A DNA stretch of 7,598 bases from an uncultured Clostridia bacterium (GTDB taxonomy: Bacteria; Bacillota; Clostridia; Christensenellales; Borkfalkiaceae), in the NCBI GenBank assembly GCA_947629225.1, contig CANRCY010000067.1, positions 1-7,598 on the forward strand, given 5' to 3'. The first letter of the stretch is position 1. Every line of letters starts with the position of its first letter. This document shows positions 1 through 5,635 of the stretch, piece by piece. Both the position numbers and the translations under genes were made by a program. The notes beneath the pieces are model-generated. The model ran no database searches, was not told the DNA's origin, and saw only the letters and a program-made list of their open reading frames with translations.

Positions 1-875
1 ATGTTGTGCCCGCCGCCGTGATACTTGATCGCAAGGTTGTTGATCCCGAGGAAACGGGAGCGCAGGCGCACGCGGATATTGCCCTTCGCCTTATTTTCGA
101 TGAAAGCCACCCAAATCAGACTTCCGCGGATCTTGGAAAGGTCGCCGACGACGTCGCTCGCCGCCTCGAAGGTGAGCAAAAACCGCTTTTGCATCTCTTC
201 ATTCATATAGATCGACGCGACCCCGTTCGGGGAAATGCGAATGTTGTCATACACATACGATTTCAGCTTTAACGCGCCGAAATCCTCCACATAGAGGTGC
301 GCAAAGAGTTTTTCGTAATCTACCCCGCAATCGAGCAAAGCGCCCGCGAGACGCAACGTTTCGCCCCTTACGCCCTCGAAACGGAACCTGCCGCTGTCTG
401 TCACCATGCCCATGTAAATGTAGGTCGCCGCTTCGGAGGTCATCTTCAAACGGTCTTTGAACGTGAAATAAAAATCGGCGATCATTTCACAGGCGGACGA
501 ACGGAAGTCTTCCACCCAATTCAAATCCCCGTAGGGGTCGGCTTCGATGTGATGGTCGATCTTCACGATCTCCTTCGCCTTGGAATAATTCCCGTTGGAA
601 ATGCGCTTTCGCGTGCCCGTATCGATGACGATGAGCAGTGCGTCTTGATAATCGCTCTCCGCCGCGGTATCTTCCCCGCCGCAAAAGGCGAGATAGTCCG
701 AATAGTCTTCGTTGACGAGAAGAATGCGCTTTTGGGGGTAGGTGGCGCGCAAAATCCCCACAAAACCCATGGTCGAGCCGACTGCGTCGCCGTCGGGACG
801 GATATGACGGGAGACGATGATCGTTTGGTAGCGTTCGATCTTTTCCAAAATGCTCTGTTTGACTGTTTCGTTCAT
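1..875 (-). CDS. DHH/DHHA1 phosphoesterase, NrnA-like (3' end beyond window)
   Basis: The frame is open from an ATG at 873-875 to the left edge, giving 291 visible codons of an expected 310-320. DHH phosphoesterases of the NrnA type degrade nanoRNA and/or hydrolyse 3'-phosphoadenosine 5'-phosphate in the cytosol using two metal ions. Visible motifs are HIRPDGDAVGS (metal ligands H24, D28, D30), an aspartate in VIDTG (D85), DHH at 107-109, GMVTDSGRF near 156-164, and a final YHGGGHN, the DHHA1 substrate-binding glycine loop, at the window edge. Only the last 20-30 residues should be missing. The start codon overlaps the stop of the upstream paralogue as ATGA (872-875), so translation is probably coupled. 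It resembles its neighbour motif for motif but differs between motifs, so this is an old duplication rather than a recent copy. Substrate (nanoRNA, pAp or cyclic-dinucleotide products) cannot be decided from sequence. Confidence 0.93.
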   Translation of the reverse strand, partial: MNETVKQSILEKIERYQTIIVSRHIRPDGDAVGSTMGFVGILRATYPQKRILLVNEDYSDYLAFCGGEDTAAESDYQDALLIVIDTGTRKRISNGNYSKAKEIVKIDHHIEADPYGDLNWVEDFRSSACEMIADFYFTFKDRLKMTSEAATYIYMGMVTDSGRFRFEGVRGETLRLAGALLDCGVDYEKLFAHLYVEDFGALKLKSYVYDNIRISPNGVASIYMNEEMQKRFLLTFEAASDVVGDLSKIRGSLIWVAFIENKAKGNIRVRLRSRFLGINNLAIKYHGGGHN

Positions 876-1813
876 GCAAGTTCTCCTGCGCTCAATTCGT
901 CGAGATCGTTCAAAAGTTTCATTGCCGTCTCCTTATCGGGAACGGTGCACCCGCTCGCCTTCTTGTGCCCGCCGCCGCCGTATTTTACGGCAATGGGGTT
1001 GATGTTGTAACGGTTGGAGCGGAGCTCCGCGTGCACGCCGTCGTCGGCTTCGGTAAAGTTCACCCAGACGAAGACGCCCTTGATGTCGTGCATGAGGCTG
1101 ACAAGCCCCGAGGAGACCACGGGCGCGGCGTCGCTCCCTTCGGGAAGATCTTCTTTGGCGGTATAGATGTATGCGACGTTGTGCGGCGTGAATTTGATCT
1201 TGTGCATGTTGTCCGCCTTCTCGATGATCTCCGAAAAATCCTCCGCATACAAATTGTAGTAGAGGGTATTCAGGTCGACGGGCTGGGAGAGAAGAAATGC
1301 CGCAAGCTCGAAAGTGCGCGCGCTGACGGAATCGAAAACGAACCTTCCGCTGTCCGTTACCATTCCCATATAGAGATAGGTCGCGGAGAGAGGGGAGAGT
1401 TGCAGCTTGCATCGCTTGGCGAACATCGCCACAAGCCCGCAAGCGCTTTCGTAGGTGCTGTCTACAACGTCGAGATCGGCGATCTTTTCACAGTAGATGT
1501 GATGATCGAAGCGTAGGGTCCGTTCGGCGAGGCGGTAGCGTTCATCGAAGATCATGTGCGAAGCGCCGCAGTCGAGAATGACCGCAAGCGCGCCTCGGTA
1601 GGTCTCATCGGGGATTTCGTCAAAGCAAACGTCGATAAAGGGGAGGCGGGTCGCAATATCGCCCACCATATAGACCGTCTTCGAAGGAAAATTGTCTTTG
1701 ATGAGGTAGTATAGCCCCAGCTGGCTGCCGATCGCGTCGCCGTCGGGGTGCGCATGGCGATGAATGATAATTGTGTCATATTTTTTTATCAAATTCAAGG
1801 CTTTTCTGAACAT
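872..1813 (-). CDS. DHH/DHHA1 phosphoesterase, NrnA-like (oligoribonuclease / pAp phosphatase family)
   Basis: This is a complete 313-residue protein, normal length for NrnA-type enzymes. The N-terminal DHH domain shows HRHAHPDGDAIGS (H20, D24, D26), ILDCG (D81), FDHH (103-105) and GMVTDSGRF (D154), the usual two-metal ligand set. The C-terminal DHHA1 domain ends in KYGGGGHKKASG (about 277-288), which binds the substrate. Expected role: release of 5'-mononucleotides from very short RNAs and/or dephosphorylation of pAp, in the cytosol. The start is chosen because AAGGAG lies 12 nt upstream (around 1826-1831). A nearer ATG in that gap is out of frame. It is the first gene of a two-gene minus-strand unit driven by the consensus promoter at 1856-1884 and overlaps the next paralogue by 4 nt. 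The family assignment is firm. The exact substrate, and whether the two paralogues divide the known activities, is unknown. Confidence 0.95.
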   Translation of the reverse strand: MFRKALNLIKKYDTIIIHRHAHPDGDAIGSQLGLYYLIKDNFPSKTVYMVGDIATRLPFIDVCFDEIPDETYRGALAVILDCGASHMIFDERYRLAERTLRFDHHIYCEKIADLDVVDSTYESACGLVAMFAKRCKLQLSPLSATYLYMGMVTDSGRFVFDSVSARTFELAAFLLSQPVDLNTLYYNLYAEDFSEIIEKADNMHKIKFTPHNVAYIYTAKEDLPEGSDAAPVVSSGLVSLMHDIKGVFVWVNFTEADDGVHAELRSNRYNINPIAVKYGGGGHKKASGCTVPDKETAMKLLNDLDELSAGELA

Positions 1814-1855
1814 TTTGCCGCATTGCTCCTTCTTTTTGTGATATTCTGAAAAATA

Positions 1856-1884
1856 ATTGTATCACATTTACATTCCTTTGTCAA
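1856..1884 (-). promoter_or_regulatory. sigma-A promoter of the tandem DHH genes
   Basis: On the minus strand, TTGACA (1879-1884) and TACAAT (1856-1861) are separated by exactly 17 bp. The predicted start lies near 1849, leaving a leader of roughly 35 nt before the ATG at 1813. It is back-to-back with the plus-strand promoter, with 16 bp between the two -35 boxes. Confidence 0.82.
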
Positions 1885-1900
1885 CCCGTTCGCATTCGAC

Positions 1901-1929
1901 TTGACAAACCCGCGCCGCAGAAGTATAAT
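1901..1929 (+). promoter_or_regulatory. sigma-A promoter of the HAD-kinase fusion gene
   Basis: Perfect consensus TTGACA (1901-1906), 17-bp spacer, TATAAT (1924-1929). The predicted start is near 1936, so the leader is only about 20 nt and carries the Shine-Dalgarno GAGGT at 1945-1949, six bases before the ATG. Confidence 0.88.
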
Positions 1930-1955
1930 AAGTCACGTTAGAGTGAGGTCGGAAT

Positions 1956-3080
1956 ATGAGAAAATACAGAATCCGCGTCGGTCTCGACGTTGACGATACC
2001 ATTTATGAGTGCAATTCGTATGCCGTTTCTATCATCAACAGCCGTCATCCCGACGAAGAACCGATGAAAATAGAGGAGATCACCTATTGGGGCGGAAGCG
2101 GCAGACATGCGGACGAACGCATTGCGCTCTACTCCGATCCCGAATTCGTACGGACGCAACCCATTACGGAGGGCGCGCAGGAGTTCGTCAAAAAACTTTC
2201 GCAGATCGCAGACGTTTTCTTTATCACTGCCGTGCCCGCCGCCTGTATGAGCGCCCGTGCCGAACGCCTCGTAAAGGATTTCCCCGAAATTCCCGCCCGC
2301 AACATCATTTTGGGGACGCGGAAAGACATTATTTCTCTCGATATTATGCTCGATGACGGCGCGCACAACATTTCGAGCTCCCGCGCGGCGTACCCCGTTC
2401 TCTTCCGCAAGCCGTGGAATACGGGACTCTCGGGACTGCTTTCCGTCAACAGCTACGATGATTTCCTGCACTTTTGCGAAATGGTGCGCAATTCCTTCGC
2501 CGAGAGCTTTCCGCAGTTGAAGGACGGCGGGGTCTTGTGTCTGGTCGGTCCCTCGGGGTCTTCGAAAACGGAGATCGCGAACGGTCTTACCAAGCTCGAA
2601 AGGTTCGAAAAGCCGCTGACGTCTACGACCCGTCCGCGCCGCGAAGGGGAGGGGGAGAATTCTTACCGCTTCATCGGCGAGGCGCAGTTCATCAAAGAAA
2701 TGAAGGCGGGCAGTTACATCGAGACGACCGTTTACAGCGGTTACCACTTCGGCACGTCGGAAAAAGACATCAAACCCATTGTCGACAGGCACAATATCGC
2801 CGTCATTCCGATCGATATTTGCGGCGCGATCACCTTAAAGAACCTTTACCGCCACCGCGCCTTGCTCGTGTTCGTGCGCAGAGACCGCGCCGAAGCGATC
2901 AAGAGGATCATCAGCAGGGACATCGACCTCGACGATAAGACGCGGCGGATCATGTCGCTCGACTTTGAGTACAGAAACAGCGAAGTCTGCGATACGGAGA
3001 TCAATGTAGACGACGATATCGAGAAAACCATCGGGCAGATCGTGGAGCTCTGCTTTTCGCAAAGCGATTTTCCGTCTTGA
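1956..3080 (+). CDS. Fusion of HAD-type 5'(3')-deoxyribonucleotidase and guanylate-kinase-like domains
   Basis: This 374-residue protein has two recognisable halves. Residues 1 to about 175 are a HAD phosphatase of the 5' nucleotidase (NT5C) type: motif I LDVDDTIYE with D11 and D13, motif II FFIT (T91), a lysine near 123 and motif IV MLDDGAHN (D133, D134). Residues about 190-374 are guanylate-kinase-like: P-loop GPSGSSKT (198-205), the GMP-binding block STTRPRREGEGENSYRF (223-239), IETTVYSGYHFGTS (255-268) and a C-terminal helix pattern typical of GMP kinases. Known chemistry of the two families is opposed: one removes a phosphate from (deoxy)nucleoside monophosphates, the other phosphorylates GMP/dGMP. 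The P-loop has serine where the family has its last glycine. Start: GAGGT six bases upstream and a consensus promoter. No clear terminator follows, so transcription may run into the tRNA gene. Domain identities are secure; the joint function is inferred. Confidence 0.9.
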   Translation: MRKYRIRVGLDVDDTIYECNSYAVSIINSRHPDEEPMKIEEITYWGGSGRHADERIALYSDPEFVRTQPITEGAQEFVKKLSQIADVFFITAVPAACMSARAERLVKDFPEIPARNIILGTRKDIISLDIMLDDGAHNISSSRAAYPVLFRKPWNTGLSGLLSVNSYDDFLHFCEMVRNSFAESFPQLKDGGVLCLVGPSGSSKTEIANGLTKLERFEKPLTSTTRPRREGEGENSYRFIGEAQFIKEMKAGSYIETTVYSGYHFGTSEKDIKPIVDRHNIAVIPIDICGAITLKNLYRHRALLVFVRRDRAEAIKRIISRDIDLDDKTRRIMSLDFEYRNSEVCDTEINVDDDIEKTIGQIVELCFSQSDFPS

Positions 3081-3108
3081 TAATTTTGCAAAAACATACC
3101 CAATCGCC

Positions 3109-3137
3109 TTGCTTTTTTCTTCGGCGTATGGTATAAT
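3109..3137 (+). promoter_or_regulatory. promoter of the tRNA-Ala gene
   Basis: TTGCTT (3109-3114), 17-bp spacer, and a perfect TATAAT (3132-3137) with an extended -10 TGG directly before it. The predicted start near 3144 lies 26 bp before the tRNA and just in front of an 18-bp palindrome. Confidence 0.75.
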
Positions 3138-3145
3138 AGTTGTAT

Positions 3146-3163
3146 CTTGTGCATTTGCACAAG
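3146..3163. repeat. perfect palindrome between tRNA promoter and tRNA
   Basis: CTTGTGCA and TGCACAAG flank a TT centre, giving two perfect 8-bp arms. It begins about at the predicted transcription start, so it could be a repressor operator or a 5'-leader hairpin removed by RNase P. Seen directly; role inferred. Confidence 0.7.
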
Positions 3164-3169
3164 AGCCAT

Positions 3170-3245
3170 GGGGGTATAGCTCAGTTGGTAGAGCGCTTGA
3201 ATGGCATTCAAGAGGTCACGTGTTCGACTCACGCTATCTCCACCA
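3170..3245 (+). tRNA. tRNA-Ala (anticodon GGC)
   Basis: The cloverleaf folds by hand. The acceptor is GGGGGTA with TATCTCC and includes the G3-U70 wobble that marks alanine tRNAs. The D-arm is GCTC/GAGC around AGTTGGTA. The anticodon stem is CTTGA/TCAAG with loop ATGGCAT, placing anticodon GGC at 3203-3205. The variable loop is AGGTC, the T-loop is TTCGACT, the discriminator is A and CCA is encoded (3243-3245). One weak spot is an A-C mismatch at the outermost T-stem pair (49-65). The gene has its own promoter upstream, and its last five bases are also the base of the downstream hairpin. Confidence 0.95.
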
Positions 3246-3285
3246 AAGAGCGGGCGGCACTTATTGTGCCGCCCGCTCTTTGGTG
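3241..3285 (+). terminator. perfect 20-bp hairpin overlapping the tRNA 3' end (probable terminator)
   Basis: Arms 3241-3260 and 3266-3285 are perfectly complementary around the loop TTATT. The core GAGCGGGCGGCAC with its complement is very GC-rich and is followed by CTTT, so it can terminate transcription on either strand, although the T-tract is short. The left arm includes the last C of the acceptor stem plus ACCA of the tRNA, so in the primary transcript the hairpin competes with the acceptor end until 3' processing. Confidence 0.75.
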
Positions 3286-3495
3286 AAATGACGTACCGCT
3301 CGAACATGTGCTTCACGTGGACGCCCCGCCCGCGCGTTCTTTAAGTTATCGAAGGGCGGCACGAGCGGGCTTGCCCGCGAAGTACTCACGCTATCTCCAC
3401 CACGTCGCTTTGCCGCTCCCTTTTTCAAAAATTCTTTGCTTCGTAAATCTGTTTTGGGAGCCCATTTGCATTGCGAAGATATTCGCCTCGCCCGC
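3286..3495. other. gene-free stretch after the tRNA
   Basis: No credible coding region. It contains a small perfect hairpin GCGGGC-TT-GCCCGC (3365-3378), a second occurrence of GGGCGGCAC (3354-3362) that also appears in the tRNA terminator arm (3252-3260), and the 19-bp copy of the tRNA-Ala 3' end described separately. From 3403 to 3495 nothing else can be supported. Confidence 0.6.
3384..3402 (+). repeat. 19-bp direct copy of the tRNA-Ala 3' end (att-like)
   Basis: ACTCACGCTATCTCCACCA is identical to 3227-3245, that is from the second half of the T-loop through CCA. No other part of a tRNA precedes it here. Direct copies of a tRNA 3' end are the hallmark of integrase attachment sites or of a decayed second tRNA gene. 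The two copies are only 157 bp apart and no integrase is present, so this is a scar at most. Confidence 0.75.
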
Positions 3496-3524
3496 TTGAT
3501 TTTCGTGTTGATTTATGATATCAT
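3496..3524 (+). promoter_or_regulatory. probable promoter of the membrane protein/lipoprotein pair
   Basis: TTGATT (3496-3501), 17-bp spacer, TATCAT (3519-3524). The -10 box lies inside a perfect 10-bp palindrome ATGATATCAT (3515-3524), which could serve as an operator or be chance in AT-rich DNA. Confidence 0.55.
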
Positions 3525-3556
3525 GAAAATATGACATACGTGCAGTGGGGTGAATT

Positions 3557-3961
3557 ATGAAACAGAAACCGATTATCTTGTCCTGTTTATCGTTCTGCGT
3601 CACATTTATCGGGGCGTTTTGCGTCGGACTCGCGCTTGCGCTTTCGGAGTGTTACACCGCGGTGGAAGAATTTTACGAGTTTCCTCTGTGGCTTAAAATC
3701 ATGTTGATCAGCGGCATTTGCCTTGCCCTTTTAGGGATTGTGGTGAGTTTTGTGTTCAAAAACAGAACGAATACGTTTAAGTTTGCGCTGTTTATCGAGG
3801 GCGGTGTGTTTTTGCTCGGCATTGTATGCGCCGCTTTTGTCCTGTTACGGGAAGAGACCGCTTTCAAAGAGGCTGTCGTTTGTGCGGCTCCCGTTTTGCT
3901 TGCCGTGGGGGCGATGTGTTTTTGTTCCACGCTCATCGGAATATGCAAAAAGGGAAAGTAA
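3557..3961 (+). CDS. Hypothetical four-helix integral membrane protein
   Basis: The 134 residues are almost entirely hydrophobic, with four predicted transmembrane segments at about 5-29, 45-67, 76-97 and 105-130. Short charged links (FKNRTNTFK at about 67-75, REETAFKE at about 98-105) and a KKGK end, probably cytoplasmic, complete it. No catalytic or binding motif is visible, and I do not recognise the family. The start is supported by a GGGGTGA ribosome binding site (3547-3553) close before the ATG and by the upstream promoter. It lies 5 bp before the lipoprotein gene on the same strand, so the two are almost certainly co-transcribed and may work together at the membrane. It could be a small accessory or immunity-type membrane protein, but nothing in the sequence proves that. 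Confidence 0.8.
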   Translation: MKQKPIILSCLSFCVTFIGAFCVGLALALSECYTAVEEFYEFPLWLKIMLISGICLALLGIVVSFVFKNRTNTFKFALFIEGGVFLLGIVCAAFVLLREETAFKEAVVCAAPVLLAVGAMCFCSTLIGICKKGK

Positions 3962-3966
3962 CAGCG

Positions 3967-4521
3967 ATGAGAAAATGCTTTCTCGCAATTTGTGCCGCGC
4001 TTGTCCTACTGTTCTCCTCTGTCGGCATGACGGCATGTCTTCCTGCGGGGTTTTTTGTCGATTCGGACGAGGACGACGCGCTTCATAAACTCGAAATCTT
4101 TCTCGACCGTCTGCAAAACGAGGACAAAGAAGGGCTCAAAGAACTATTCGCGCCCAACGCCATTGCGGGGCTTTCGGGCTTCGACGAAAGTCTCGACGCT
4201 CTGTTGGAATATTATGACGGAGAAATCCAATCTTACACAAAGCACGGTTTAATTACGGATAGAGACAAGGATAGCGGTATTGAGCGGAAATGGTATGTCA
4301 AGTCGAGCGATGTGACAACGACGACCGACGTATTCCGCATGGCGTTCTATTGGTGCGCCAAAGACACGGGAGATAAGGGGAATGTAGGAATTACAAGTTT
4401 TTATATTCTCAGATTCAAAGACGATCCCAATCCGAAATATTCTTATGGGGGAGACGGATTGAGAACTCCCGGGATCAATATCGGAAAAGTGTATCTTTTT
4501 GACTTGCCCGATGACGAATGA
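3967..4521 (+). CDS. DUF5104-like lipoprotein
   Basis: The protein has 184 residues. The N-terminus is a lipoprotein signal: MRKCF, a hydrophobic core, then GMTAC with the probable lipidated cysteine at residue 23. The mature part begins with an acidic linker, then LEIFLDRLQNEDKEGLKELF, a block at about 53-73 (LSGFDESLDALLEYYDGEIQSY), and a beta-rich C-terminus ending GINIGKVYLFDL. This pattern matches my recollection of DUF5104, a family of Clostridia/Bacilli lipoproteins of unknown role; a profile search would confirm it. I chose the ATG at 3967, not the upstream in-frame ATG at 3826. The later start gives a proper signal peptide, avoids a 136-bp overlap, and has AGGGA 11 bases upstream at the end of the preceding gene. 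It is exported and anchored on the outer face of the membrane, and is probably co-expressed with the membrane protein before it. No clear terminator follows. Confidence 0.85.
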   Translation: MRKCFLAICAALVLLFSSVGMTACLPAGFFVDSDEDDALHKLEIFLDRLQNEDKEGLKELFAPNAIAGLSGFDESLDALLEYYDGEIQSYTKHGLITDRDKDSGIERKWYVKSSDVTTTTDVFRMAFYWCAKDTGDKGNVGITSFYILRFKDDPNPKYSYGGDGLRTPGINIGKVYLFDLPDDE

Positions 4522-4583
4522 ATTCAACAAAATGATATAGAAATAGGGGAGTCGGACTTTCTAAAAATTTTTAATGTTTTATC

Positions 4584-4612
4584 TTGACAAAACGGCGCAT
4601 AAAAAATATAAT
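4584..4612 (+). promoter_or_regulatory. sigma-A promoter of the zinc-ribbon gene
   Basis: Perfect consensus: TTGACA (4584-4589), 17-bp spacer, TATAAT (4607-4612). The leader is about 20 nt and contains the strong ribosome binding site GGAGGTGA (4626-4633). Confidence 0.88.
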
Positions 4613-4639
4613 AGAATCATCTATCGGAGGTGAACACAA

Positions 4640-4969
4640 ATGAAATATTGTACCAAGTGCGGCGCGCAGATCTTTGATGAAGCGATCTTTTGTCCGAAAT
4701 GCGGCGCTCCGACCCAAGATGAGACAGACAAAACCTCTGCAACGCTCACACTCGTTGCCAAGATCTTTATGATCATCGGGTGCGTTGTCCAGGGCGCATA
4801 TCTGATCCCTCTTTGTTGGACGATCCCCATGACGGTCAGCTACTTCAAAAGCGTCGAAAATCATCAGCCGATCAGCACCGCGTTCAAAGTGTGCTCTTTG
4901 ATTTTTGTCAGCCCTGTGGCAGGGATCATCATGCTTTGCCAGGACGACATGAAAAACATTATGCAATAA
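4640..4969 (+). CDS. Zinc-ribbon membrane protein with WTIPMTV module
   Basis: The 109-residue protein starts with a zinc ribbon: cysteine pairs CTKC (4, 7) and CPKC (18, 21), each followed by G, the usual treble-clef/zinc-ribbon spacing. A short acidic linker follows, then two hydrophobic stretches at about 36-67 and 82-100, joined by a polar loop. The membrane part carries IPLCWTIPMTVSY and ends GIIMLCQDD. The ribbon probably sits on the cytoplasmic side and may bind zinc, protein or nucleic acid. Small proteins of this build are common in Bacillota, but their function is not known to me. The start is certain: GGAGGTGA seven bases upstream and a perfect promoter. The gene ends 16 bp before a bidirectional terminator, so it is a single-gene unit. 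Its C-terminal half is homologous, without gaps, to the C-terminus of the 403-residue membrane protein encoded at 5636-6847. Confidence 0.87.
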   Translation: MKYCTKCGAQIFDEAIFCPKCGAPTQDETDKTSATLTLVAKIFMIIGCVVQGAYLIPLCWTIPMTVSYFKSVENHQPISTAFKVCSLIFVSPVAGIIMLCQDDMKNIMQ

Positions 4970-4985
4970 CAGACACATCGAGCAC

Positions 4986-5014
4986 AAAAACCCGCGCCAT
5001 AAGCGCGGGTTTTT
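4986..5014. terminator. bidirectional intrinsic terminator
   Basis: The 12-bp perfect stem AAAAACCCGCGC / GCGCGGGTTTTT (4986-4997 with 5003-5014) has loop CATAA. T-runs follow the GC stem on both strands, and the hairpin sits between convergent genes, 16 bp from each stop codon. Confidence 0.93.
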
Positions 5015-5029
5015 CCTATGACAGCGGAA

Positions 5030-5512
5030 TCAGTCTGCTTTGAACGGGTAATAGTCGGAAACCCAACGGTAGGTTTTGAGATAGCCGTATGTACCGAACC
5101 ATTCGACCGTTTTCTGTTCTTCCGAGAGGGAAACGCGTTCATAAACGCCGAGGAATTCGTATTCATTTTTCTTATTCTTTACGAAAACAACGCGAGTTGT
5201 TGTATCGGAAAAATCATGAAGATAATCGTAAGTGCGGGTCTCCCAAAATTCTTTGATCGTTTTTTTGTCGTAAGAAATTTCATTGCTCCAACGTCCGCCT
5301 TTTGTGCCGTTCAGGTTGCTGTGGGCAATACACCATACGCTGTATCCCTCCGAGGTTGCGGAACGGGCATAGAGGGGCTGCCCTTGTTTTCCGAATTGAG
5401 AGCCTTGTGAAGTATCCCAACCGAATTGTTCGGCGTAATTTTCGTAAATTTTTTTGCTATTTGTGCCGCACGGCACGCCGCGAGAAAGGCATGTTTTGTA
5501 GATGTTTTCCAT
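5030..5512 (-). CDS. Hypothetical protein, unknown family
   Basis: This is a 160-residue soluble protein with no signal peptide or membrane segment. It is rich in aromatic residues: WCIAHSNLNGTKGGRWSNEI near 65-84, KEFWE near 92, RVVFVKNKKNEYEFLGVYE at about 112-130 and a WFGTYGYLKTYRWVSDYY tail. The alternating pattern suggests a mainly beta fold. The FVK...EYEFLGVYE stretch faintly recalls PUA-like or nuclease-associated beta domains, but I do not recognise the family. I chose the ATG at 5510-5512 because GGAG lies seven bases upstream (5520-5523). A longer in-frame start at 5545 would add 11 lysine-rich residues and has no convincing ribosome binding site. A TTGACA promoter lies upstream. 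It shares the terminator at 4986-5014 with the convergent zinc-ribbon gene. Confidence 0.75.
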   Translation of the reverse strand: MENIYKTCLSRGVPCGTNSKKIYENYAEQFGWDTSQGSQFGKQGQPLYARSATSEGYSVWCIAHSNLNGTKGGRWSNEISYDKKTIKEFWETRTYDYLHDFSDTTTRVVFVKNKKNEYEFLGVYERVSLSEEQKTVEWFGTYGYLKTYRWVSDYYPFKAD

Positions 5513-5601
5513 TGATTTTCTCCATTTTTTATTATTTTTCGGCATAAATCCGATGTTTTTGACCTAAAAAAATCGTTATTTTTTCGTATATTACAAACTC
5601 G

Positions 5602-5630
5602 ATATATGTGGGGAACGGTTTACGTGTCAA
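5602..5630 (-). promoter_or_regulatory. possible promoter of the 160-residue protein gene
   Basis: On the minus strand, TTGACA (5625-5630) is followed 17 bp later by ATATAT (5602-5607), or 18 bp later by TATATC. It starts 5 bp after the stop codon of the 403-residue gene. The -10 is weak, and read-through from the upstream gene is also possible since no GC-rich terminator lies between them. Confidence 0.5.
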
Positions 5631-5635
5631 CAGGG

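Noticed and set aside
297..1010. 237-residue plus-strand frame at the left end, and 1938-2792 (284 residues, minus)
   Set aside because: Both are antisense shadows of motif-rich genes (DHH phosphoesterases and the HAD-kinase fusion); open length comes from GC-biased codon positions.
3109..3291. 60-residue plus-strand reading frame containing GYSSVGRALEWHSRG
   Set aside because: This is the usual false peptide produced by translating a tRNA gene; the tRNA-Ala explains it.
3281..3305. Minus-strand GTTCGAGCGGTACGTCATTT followed by CACCA, resembling a tRNA 3' half
   Set aside because: The spacing from the T-loop to CCA is off by one and no matching 5' half exists; the CACCA is explained by the inverted repeat.
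2846..3316. 156-residue minus-strand frame over the end of the fusion gene and the tRNA
   Set aside because: It is antisense to the kinase domain and to the tRNA, with no ribosome binding site and no family features.
3826..3966. Upstream in-frame start of the lipoprotein gene
   Set aside because: It would overlap the membrane protein gene by 136 bp and bury the signal peptide 47 residues inside the protein.
5568..5588. AT-only hairpin between the two minus-strand genes
   Set aside because: The stem is AAAAAAT with ATTTTTT and has no GC pairs, too weak to be called a terminator.
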